Below, piece after piece: positions 1 through 5,487 of a DNA stretch of 7,812 nucleotides. The notes under the pieces were generated by a model that searched no databases, was not told the origin of the DNA, and saw only the letters and a program-made list of their open reading frames with translations. The translations under genes and the position numbers were made by a program. The DNA is from Sediminibacterium sp. (GTDB lineage Bacteria; Bacteroidota; Bacteroidia; Chitinophagales; Chitinophagaceae), in NCBI GenBank assembly GCA_023263235.1, contig JALQXE010000007.1, positions 1-7,812 of the forward strand. Direction: 5' to 3'. Numbering within the stretch: position 1 is the stretch's first letter; each line of letters opens with the position of its first letter.

Positions 1-127
1 ATCTCAAGTGTGGGAGAGCATTGGGCGAACTCAACTGGGCATCTTGGCGGAACGAAAAATCAACCGAACAATCAATCGACTTAACGAGGACCTTCGGCTT
101 TACGACAGAGAACTCAGCATCTTCAAA
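1..127. other. Foreign-looking segment at the left edge, probable chimeric junction
   Basis: Bases 1-120 contain 58 G/C (about 48%), whereas 121-240 contain 42 of 120 (35%). The plus frame that continues into the dehydrogenase gene is open here, but it reads as a basic, Arg/Asn-rich peptide unlike the part of E1 beta that should lie here (normally ending in something like FLESEVMYGDK). Family resemblance starts abruptly at the Ser codon at 128. The minus strand is also open throughout in one frame (about 41 codons), so coding sense is undecided. A short imperfect direct repeat, aatcaaccga at 58-67 and aatcaatcga at 70-79, is visible. The segment could be an assembly chimera at a contig end, or the edge of an insertion that cut the dehydrogenase gene. 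I cannot identify its source. Confidence 0.6.
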
Positions 128-595
128 AGCGAAGTAATGTATGGTGATAAGTGCGATGTACCAGAAGAAGAATACTATATTGAAATAGGAAAAGCAGATG
201 TAAAACGTGCAGGTAGAGATGTTACCATTGTATCATACAATAAAATGATGAAAGTAGCATTAGGTGCGGCAGTGGAATTAGAGAAGGAAGGCATTAGTGC
301 AGAAGTGATTGACTTAAGAACCATTCGTCCATTAGACTGGATGACCGTTTTAACAAGTGTAAAGAAAACAAACCGTTTAGTAATTATTGAAGAACAATGG
401 CCATTTGCTTCTGTATCTTCAGAGTTATCATATCGCATTCAAAAGGAAGGATTTGATTATTTAGATGCGCCTATTCGTAGAATTACAAGTGCCGATGCAC
501 CTATGCATTATGCGCCTAATTTAACTGCTTTAGCCATCCCAGACGTTGCTAGATCTGTGAATTTAGTTAAGGAAGTATTACGCCAGTATAAATAG
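2..595 (+). CDS. pdhB: Pyruvate dehydrogenase E1 component subunit beta, C-terminal part (5' end missing or replaced)
   Basis: The authentic part runs from about 128 to 595, roughly 155 residues. It covers the end of the pyrimidine-binding domain and the whole transketolase C-terminal domain of the E1 beta subunit. Visible landmarks are SEVMYGDK, the VPEEEYYI segment, a KADVKRAGRDVTIVSYNKM strand-turn, AEVIDLRTIRPLD, LVIIEEQWPFAS and the C-terminal DAPIRRITSADAP with PMHYAPN. With E1 alpha, the protein decarboxylates pyruvate using thiamine diphosphate and passes the acetyl group to lipoyl-E2, a cytoplasmic step feeding acetyl-CoA to the TCA cycle. A full subunit is about 325 residues, so about half is absent. 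The open frame extends left to base 2 and includes a GTG at 8, but that portion does not resemble the family and the GTG is not a credible start. A Cys (codon 152-154) stands where the family usually has Gly (DKG). Acetoin or branched-chain 2-oxoacid E1 beta is possible, but the close match to bacterial pyruvate dehydrogenase wording makes pdhB the best call. Confidence 0.85.
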   Translation, partial: SQVWESIGRTQLGILAERKINRTINRLNEDLRLYDRELSIFKSEVMYGDKCDVPEEEYYIEIGKADVKRAGRDVTIVSYNKMMKVALGAAVELEKEGISAEVIDLRTIRPLDWMTVLTSVKKTNRLVIIEEQWPFASVSSELSYRIQKEGFDYLDAPIRRITSADAPMHYAPNLTALAIPDVARSVNLVKEVLRQYK

Positions 596-667
596 GGCTA
601 AATATCCAAAATTATCAGCGAATTCAACCTTTTATATAGTTATAAGGTAATTAACAATCTTTTTTAT

Positions 668-694
668 AAATATCCCTCACAAAGGGATATTTTT
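668..694 (+). terminator. Rho-independent terminator after pdhB
   Basis: A perfect 10-bp inverted repeat has arms aaatatccct (668-677) and agggatattt (683-692) around a 5-base loop, cacaa. The T-run continues to 694. It lies 72 bases past the pdhB stop and 25 bases before the signal peptidase start, so it most likely ends pdhB transcription. The stem is AT-rich apart from a central GGG/CCC, as is the terminator after the desaturase. Confidence 0.8.
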
Positions 695-695
695 G
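688..695 (+). promoter_or_regulatory. Candidate Bacteroidota -7 promoter element for lepB
   Basis: The octamer tatttttg at 688-695 fits the TAnnTTTG -7 consensus known for the primary sigma factor of Bacteroidota. It lies 23 bases before the lepB ATG, which would give a short leader of about 15-20 bases. No clean TTTG -33 element is visible, only a T-rich run at 660-665. The element overlaps the 3' arm and T-tract of the pdhB terminator. T-rich terminator tails can match this pattern by chance, so the call is tentative. Confidence 0.3.
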
Positions 696-718
696 TTATC
701 GTAAAAACATAGTAAAAC

Positions 719-2230
719 ATGGGTATTGTATTATTGATTATTTATTGGCTGGGTTGGCATTTTGGAATGTATACTTTATTAAAAAAAGCAGGGGTAGATA
801 ATGCCAAAGCGCTTATTCCAATTTACAATACTTGGGAAGTAGTTAAAATATGTAAAATCAATCAATTTTGGTTTTGGTTGCAATTAGTTCCTATTGTGGG
901 TCAATTTGTATCCTTATGGATTTCTATCATTTTTGTGATGCACTTTAAAAAAGTAAATTTCATACATCATACTTTAACAGTATTGGTGCCATTTATTTAT
1001 TTACCCTATTTAGGAACCGCAGCTACTACCAAATGGTATGGAGCCGATGCGTTAGTGCATTACCACAAACCTGCCTCAAGAGAGTGGATTGATGCTGCAG
1101 TTTTTGCTGTTGTTGCTGCTACTTTAATTAGAACATTTTTATTTGAAGCTTATGTGATTCCAACCGAGAGTATGGAAAAAACTTTATTAGTGAATGACTT
1201 TTTATTTGTAGATAAACTAACTTATGGTGCACGCGTACCTCAAACCCCTTTATCATTTCCATTTGTTCATAATACATTGCCAGGTGCTCCAACTACACCT
1301 TCTTATTTAAAATGGATACAATTGGATTATGCTCGTTTGCCTAAGTTTAGAGAGATTAATAGAAACGATGTAGTCGTGTTTAATTTTCCAGCTGGGGATA
1401 CCATTATTAATTTGCCAGAATTTGGCAGTAAAATGCCCTACTACGATGTTTTAAGAAGCCCCGAATTTAATGGAGATCGGGTAAAACTTCAAACTGAATT
1501 TCCTTTATTGGTGCATCCAATAGACAAGACCGATAATTATATTAAACGTTGTGTTGGCATACCAGGTGATTTAATACAAATTAAAAATGGGCAATTATGG
1601 GTAAATGGGAGTCCAGCATTTGTAGCCCCTAATGCACAAACTGAATATGTTGTTGTAACCAATGGAACACAAATTCCTGAAGAATATATTCAAGAAAATC
1701 TTGGGATCAATCCAAATGAAGCCAATGCCGATTTCCAAGTAATGCCTGATAGCCCAAATACTTATGTGATTAATATGACAGCAACAGCTGCTAGTAATCT
1801 TAGAAAGTTACCAATCATTAAATCGGTGAATGCTTATATTGAAAATAGAGTAGGTATTACTTTTCCAAATGATATTGTTCATTTTCCCTGGACCGCTGAT
1901 AATTTTGGAACGATTCGTATTCCTAAAAAAGGGGATGTTATTAATTTAAATGATAGTACAATAGAATTATACCGACGTTTGATTTGTACCTATGAGCAAA
2001 ACACATTAGAAAAGAAAGATGGCAAATATATGCTTAATGGAAATATAACCAACAGTTATACTGTTAAACAAAATTATTACTGGATGATGGGGGATAATCG
2101 TCATCGTAGCCAGGATAGCAGATTTTGGGGTTTTGTTCCCGAAACGCATATTGTAGGAAGGGCTGCATTAATTTGGTTTAGTTATAGTAACGCTATTAGA
2201 TGGAATAGAATATTTAGTCTTATTAAATAA
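719..2230 (+). CDS. lepB: Signal peptidase I with N-terminal multi-membrane extension
   Basis: A membrane-bound S26 serine protease that cleaves signal peptides from exported proteins at the outer face of the inner membrane. The catalytic pair is Ser151 in IPTESMEKTL (codon 1169-1171) and Lys276 in NYIKRCVGIPGD. The conserved box GDNRHRSQDSRFWG spans 458-471. The C-terminal IWFSYSNAIRWNRIF resembles Bacteroidota homologues. At 503 residues it is well above the usual 200-330. Residues 1-115 form a hydrophobic module with segments near 1-21, 50-75 and 83-102 and the phrase KAGVDNAKALIPIYNTW, resembling the DUF5684-type domain fused to signal peptidases in this phylum (family name from memory). 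A further membrane anchor at 125-147 precedes Ser151. About 180 residues lie between Lys276 and the GDN box, longer than in E. coli-type enzymes of minimal size. ATG 719 is used because the first helix begins at once; no Shine-Dalgarno is seen. cdd follows after 5 bases. Confidence 0.95.
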   Translation: MGIVLLIIYWLGWHFGMYTLLKKAGVDNAKALIPIYNTWEVVKICKINQFWFWLQLVPIVGQFVSLWISIIFVMHFKKVNFIHHTLTVLVPFIYLPYLGTAATTKWYGADALVHYHKPASREWIDAAVFAVVAATLIRTFLFEAYVIPTESMEKTLLVNDFLFVDKLTYGARVPQTPLSFPFVHNTLPGAPTTPSYLKWIQLDYARLPKFREINRNDVVVFNFPAGDTIINLPEFGSKMPYYDVLRSPEFNGDRVKLQTEFPLLVHPIDKTDNYIKRCVGIPGDLIQIKNGQLWVNGSPAFVAPNAQTEYVVVTNGTQIPEEYIQENLGINPNEANADFQVMPDSPNTYVINMTATAASNLRKLPIIKSVNAYIENRVGITFPNDIVHFPWTADNFGTIRIPKKGDVINLNDSTIELYRRLICTYEQNTLEKKDGKYMLNGNITNSYTVKQNYYWMMGDNRHRSQDSRFWGFVPETHIVGRAALIWFSYSNAIRWNRIFSLIK

Positions 2231-2235
2231 TTAAA

Positions 2236-2718
2236 ATGCATCAAAAATTTGAGTTTGAATACGAGGTTTTAGAGGGGATTCAGTCCTTACCAAAAGAGGA
2301 CCAAGAATTATTGGAAGCAGCCCGTAAGGCAACTCAAAATGCGTACGCACCTTATTCTAATTTTTTAGTGGGGGCGGCAGCAAGACTTTCAAATGAACAA
2401 ATTGTGATTGGGGCCAATCAGGAAAATGCAAGCTTCCCAGTTGGTGTATGTGCCGAAAGAGCTTTATTAAATAGCGTAGGTAGTCAATTTCCTAATTTGA
2501 TAATACATTCAATGGCTATTAGTTACCAGCCAGTGGGTAAGGCTTCAAATGAGCCCATTTCTCCTTGTGGTATGTGTAGACAATCCTTATTAGATTTTGA
2601 AACTAGATATGGTGCCCCAATTAAAATTATTTTAGCAGGTATGCAGGGACAAGTCATGATCATTTCTTCAGCAAGTAATTTGTTGCCATTTGGGTTTGAT
2701 GGGAAAATTTTAAAATAA
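2236..2718 (+). CDS. cdd: Cytidine deaminase
   Basis: A cytoplasmic zinc hydrolase that converts cytidine and deoxycytidine to uridine and deoxyuridine in pyrimidine salvage. At 160 residues it belongs to the short, tetrameric class. The three zinc cysteines are Cys72 in VCAER and Cys111/Cys114 in PCGMCRQ, and the proton-shuttle glutamate is Glu74. The nucleoside-binding NQEN motif is at 61-64 and AYAPYSNFLVGAA is at 37-49. The extra ~25 residues at the N-terminus, rich in Glu and Leu, are likely helical. The ATG lies 5 bases after the lepB stop, so the two are probably cotranscribed, though no functional link between them is known. It converges on the methyltransferase gene with a 23-base gap, in which no terminator hairpin is evident. 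Confidence 0.95.
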   Translation: MHQKFEFEYEVLEGIQSLPKEDQELLEAARKATQNAYAPYSNFLVGAAARLSNEQIVIGANQENASFPVGVCAERALLNSVGSQFPNLIIHSMAISYQPVGKASNEPISPCGMCRQSLLDFETRYGAPIKIILAGMQGQVMIISSASNLLPFGFDGKILK

Positions 2719-2741
2719 ATTTCAATAAGTTTCTGCAATAT

Positions 2742-3245
2742 CTAAAATAGGGTTTGAACACCCAAAGCAAGTCTAAATTCGTGTTGTAATATCCATCTTT
2801 TTCTTGCTTTTCCCCAAGCATAACCTACCAAAGATTGATCTGTCCCTATAATTCTATGACAAGGGACAATAATGGCGATTTTATTTTTTCCATTGGCAGC
2901 AGCTGCTGCTCTTATGCATTTGGGGTCTCCCAATTTTTTTGCGAGGTCCGAATAGCTTATCGTTTTACCATATGGGATTTCATATAATTCTTTCCAAACG
3001 CGTTGTTGAAAATCAGTACCTTCTTGGTGAATGGGAACGCTGAAGGCAATTCGTTTACCTGAAAAATATTCAATTAGTTCGTCTACGCAACGATGAATAA
3101 CCTCTGGTAGATTTTCTTCTGATTCCGAGTATTCAAATATTGAATCGCCTTCAAGAAACACGAGTTCAGTAATACAGTGATCGTCGGCGGTAATTTTAAT
3201 TCTGCCAATAGGGCTGTGGTAAATATGTGTAACAAGCGTTTCCAT
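2742..3245 (-). CDS. ogt: Methylated-DNA--protein-cysteine S-methyltransferase (O6-alkylguanine repair)
   Basis: A single-turnover repair protein that moves an alkyl group from O6-alkylguanine (or O4-alkylthymine) in DNA to its own cysteine. The acceptor is Cys129 in VPCHRIIG (codon 2859-2861). Further landmarks are the recognition-helix phrase with the arginine finger IRAAAAANGKN at 111-121 (Arg112), FQQRVWKEL at 79-87, YGKTISYSDLA at 92-102 and the C-terminal GYAWGKARKRWILQHE. The N-terminal 70 residues match the RNase H-like domain that precedes the catalytic domain. At 167 residues it is the normal stand-alone Ogt/MGMT type, with no Ada regulatory domain, so Ogt-like behaviour is favoured over Ada. 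Its ATG overlaps the upstream stop by one base (TAATG on the minus strand), which implies translational coupling. Confidence 0.94.
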   Translation of the reverse strand: METLVTHIYHSPIGRIKITADDHCITELVFLEGDSIFEYSESEENLPEVIHRCVDELIEYFSGKRIAFSVPIHQEGTDFQQRVWKELYEIPYGKTISYSDLAKKLGDPKCIRAAAAANGKNKIAIIVPCHRIIGTDQSLVGYAWGKARKRWILQHEFRLALGVQTLF

Positions 3246-4117
3246 TAATCTTCTAACAAATTAGCGATATCTGTTAAATCTTTTTGCTTGTACTGTAATA
3301 TGGGGCTTGAAAAACATTTTGCAAATTCTAAAATGTGTTTTTTGATGATTCGCACATTTGAAAGTTGTTTATAATAATGATTCTTTGGCTCAATGTTGGA
3401 TCTTGTAAAATATTGGTCAAGGTCTTTTTGAGAAAAAGGATGACCAGTGGTGCCCTCCACATAAAATTGAATGAACTCTTGCGGGTGAGGATAATTTTCT
3501 GCAGGATCCCAATCTGGCGTATAAAAAGCTACAATACACTGCTTTGGAATATTAATAAACGAAGCTTGTATTTCTAACTGACGACAAAGTTCTGCGTATA
3601 ATATGGTATTTGAGAAAGCATTCCCGGTTTTTGATTGTAATGGAGCAGAAATTAAAAACTCGTCTGGTTTTTCATAATTCACTTCAACACCTTTTATTTG
3701 ATAGTAGTTAAATAAAATATTTCTAAGCACATTGGCTTGCTCTAGTGGTGTTAAATAATTATTGAGTTCTAACCATATATTTCGTCTTATCTTTTCCATT
3801 TGATGTCTTAGGGTATCCAAGGACATCTCAGGAAATTGGAACTTTGTTAAGAGCAAGGCGCCTTCAAATAAAGAAGGATCAGAACCTGATTTCCATTCAA
3901 TAAATGCATCTTTTAAATCCTGTAATCTTAGTTTATAAATCATTAATTCAATACGCTCCAATGTTGCTTCGTCTAATGTATTTTCCCATAAATTTTCTAA
4001 ATCAGGAATAATTGGAGTACCATACACTAATAACCTGTTTTGTATGGTATTAAAGACCTCCTCGTCCGGATCGTCGATTAATGTAAATAGTGCTTTTATT
4101 TCTTTTTCGTTGACCAT
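3245..4117 (-). CDS. SirB1/transglutaminase-like family protein with helical N-terminal region
   Basis: A predicted soluble protein of 290 residues with no signal peptide or membrane segment. Residues 1-75 look all-helical and HEAT-like (ALFTLIDDPDEEVFNTIQNRLL and onward). Residues about 84-235 resemble the SirB1-type transglutaminase-like core. In particular, GNAFSNTILYAELCRQLEI at 165-183 matches the family phrase GN-x-ISL-x-x-LY-x-ELA-x-x-LG, and IPKQCIVAFY at 190-199 matches the usual P-G-H-F strand. The Cys and His of true transglutaminases are not seen at these places (Ala/Phe near 167-168, Gln193 for His), so enzymatic activity is doubtful. The molecular function is unknown; a binding or scaffold role is only inference. 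The ATG at 4117 is preceded by an in-frame TAA and no Shine-Dalgarno. Its stop overlaps the ogt start, so both come from one message. Confidence 0.75.
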   Translation of the reverse strand: MVNEKEIKALFTLIDDPDEEVFNTIQNRLLVYGTPIIPDLENLWENTLDEATLERIELMIYKLRLQDLKDAFIEWKSGSDPSLFEGALLLTKFQFPEMSLDTLRHQMEKIRRNIWLELNNYLTPLEQANVLRNILFNYYQIKGVEVNYEKPDEFLISAPLQSKTGNAFSNTILYAELCRQLEIQASFINIPKQCIVAFYTPDWDPAENYPHPQEFIQFYVEGTTGHPFSQKDLDQYFTRSNIEPKNHYYKQLSNVRIIKKHILEFAKCFSSPILQYKQKDLTDIANLLED

Positions 4118-4286
4118 TTAGGATTTCTTGTGCTTTATAATACCCAAATCAACGCATTTTTTTTCACATAGTTGGGCATTAGTTATCCCAAGACTGTGGA
4201 TATAATTAGGTGCTTTCCACATAATAATTTCAAATATTCTACGTTCATCATAATTTATTGGTAATTAATGGCTTAAATATCCCTAA
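4118..4286. promoter_or_regulatory. Divergent intergenic region between the SirB1-like gene and the desaturase
   Basis: These 169 AT-rich bases must hold promoters for both the minus-strand pair and the plus-strand desaturase. No clean TAnnTTTG element is seen in either direction. An imperfect dyad is present: caca (4165-4168) and ttggg (4172-4176) face cccaa (4187-4191) and tgtg (4195-4198), with a 3x3 mismatch and a 10-base centre. Another cccaa at 4143-4147 could pair with the same ttggg. This might be an operator or a leader hairpin, but the evidence is weak. Confidence 0.35.
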
Positions 4287-4301
4287 ATGGCTATCTTTAG
4301 G
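4282..4301 (+). promoter_or_regulatory. Small hairpin spanning the first possible desaturase start codon
   Basis: The arms cctaaa (4282-4287) and tttagg (4296-4301) are perfect complements around an 8-base loop, so the ATG at 4287-4289 sits at the stem-loop edge. The stem is only 6 bp with two G-C pairs, so it would be weak. It may affect initiation, or may indicate that the later ATG at 4317 is the real start. Confidence 0.25.
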
Positions 4302-5408
4302 CAACATTCTAAATACATGCAAACAGAAACAATTGCGACCCCAAAATTTCCAGTAAAGATAAATTCTTTACATACAGAATTAAAAAAAAGAGTAAAAGAA
4401 TACTTAGATCTACATGAAATAAAAGCAACTGGAAATTATAAATTATTTTCAAAAGCAATTATTTTAATATCCTTATTTGTTATTACCTACATACACCTGG
4501 TATTTTTTACCCCACCTGTTGTATGGGCAATCATTGAAAGTATTTTCTTTGGCGGCTTAATTGCGGCCATAGGATTTAATGTAATGCATGATGGTAGCCA
4601 TGGTAGTTTTAGTAAGTATGCTTGGTTAAATCATTTAGCATCTTCTTCAATTAGTGTATTAGGAGCAAGTAGGTATATGTGGGGCATGAAGCATGTAACC
4701 ATACATCACACCTATACTAATATTGACGGAGTAGATGATGATATTGAAGTAGGCGTATTTATGCGCATGGCACCAACTCAAAAATACCTTGGTATGCATC
4801 GTTTTCAGCATATTTATTTTTGGTTTTTATATATGTTGTTGTACATTTTTTGGATTTTTTTCGCTGATTATAAAAAGTATTTTTCTAAAAAAATTGGATC
4901 TATTAAATTGAGTGATATGAGCATTGCTGAGCATGTAGAATTCTGGGCAGTTAAATTATATCATATTGCCGCATTTGTAATTATTCCAATTTATATGCTT
5001 GGTTGGGTAAGTTGGCTGGTTGGATTCTTAGTAGCGACCTTATTTGCAGGATTTATATTGAGCATTGTCTTTCAATTGGCACATACAGTGGAAGACACAA
5101 GCTTCCCATTAGCCATGCAGCCTGATAACAAAATGCCAGATGAATTTGCAGCGCATCAAATTATGACTACTGCCAATTTTGCAACAAAAAGTAAAATTGT
5201 AAGCTGGTTGGTAGGTGGATTAAATTTCCAAATTGAGCATCATTTATTTCCTAAAGTCTCTCATGTTCATTATCCTGCTATTTCAAAAATAGTTAAAAAA
5301 GCTTGTGCCGATTTTAAATTAAATTATATTGAATATCCTACTGTTTTAAGTGCTATCAAAGCCCACTTTAACTATGTAAGATCAATGAGTAAGCCATCTT
5401 TGGTTTAA
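4287..5408 (+). CDS. Membrane fatty-acid desaturase (linoleoyl-CoA / delta-6 type, three His boxes)
   Basis: An integral-membrane di-iron enzyme that introduces a cis double bond into acyl chains, probably in membrane lipids, using O2 and an external electron donor. The iron-binding histidine boxes are HDGSH at 101-105, HVTIHH at 136-141 and QIEHH at 315-319. The Gln-initiated third box is characteristic of front-end desaturases, but here there is no fused cytochrome b5 domain, so electrons must come from a separate ferredoxin or similar carrier. Hydrophobic segments lie near 55-75, 80-100, 175-193 and 225-265. At 373 residues it is normal for bacterial members. Two starts are possible: ATG 4287, or ATG 4317 (residue 11, MQTETIATPKFPVK), which better fits the short N-termini of relatives. 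Neither has a Shine-Dalgarno. Regiospecificity cannot be read from sequence. It is monocistronic, ended by the terminator at 5433-5464. Confidence 0.9.
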   Translation: MAIFRQHSKYMQTETIATPKFPVKINSLHTELKKRVKEYLDLHEIKATGNYKLFSKAIILISLFVITYIHLVFFTPPVVWAIIESIFFGGLIAAIGFNVMHDGSHGSFSKYAWLNHLASSSISVLGASRYMWGMKHVTIHHTYTNIDGVDDDIEVGVFMRMAPTQKYLGMHRFQHIYFWFLYMLLYIFWIFFADYKKYFSKKIGSIKLSDMSIAEHVEFWAVKLYHIAAFVIIPIYMLGWVSWLVGFLVATLFAGFILSIVFQLAHTVEDTSFPLAMQPDNKMPDEFAAHQIMTTANFATKSKIVSWLVGGLNFQIEHHLFPKVSHVHYPAISKIVKKACADFKLNYIEYPTVLSAIKAHFNYVRSMSKPSLV

Positions 5409-5432
5409 TCTTTTTCATAAATTGTTTCATAC

Positions 5433-5464
5433 AAAAAAGGGATATCATTTGATATCCCTTTTTT
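5433..5464. terminator. Bidirectional rho-independent terminator between desaturase and topA
   Basis: The perfect 14-bp arms aaaaaagggatatc (5433-5446) and gatatccctttttt (5451-5464) surround a 4-base loop, attt. The right arm ends in six T for plus-strand transcripts, and the left arm's six A give a U-tract for minus-strand transcripts. It lies 24 bases after the desaturase stop and 23 bases beyond the topA stop, so it should serve both convergent genes. Confidence 0.92.
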
Positions 5465-5487
5465 AATGCACTAATTCATTTATTCAG

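Noticed and set aside
8..127. A complete small gene starting at GTG 8 and fused to the dehydrogenase end
   Set aside because: The N-terminal 40 residues do not resemble the family and lack the rest of the domain. The composition break suggests a junction rather than a designed fusion.
175..438. Minus-strand open frame of 87 codons within pdhB
   Set aside because: It lies opposite strongly conserved E1 beta sequence, with no start signal and no recognisable family.
2523..2738. Minus-strand open frame opposite the end of cdd
   Set aside because: It is antisense to the conserved zinc-binding end of cytidine deaminase and has no independent support.
3365..3577. Plus-strand open frame of 70 codons opposite the SirB1-like gene
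   Set aside because: It has no motif, is antisense to a longer coding frame with family resemblance, and shows no promoter.
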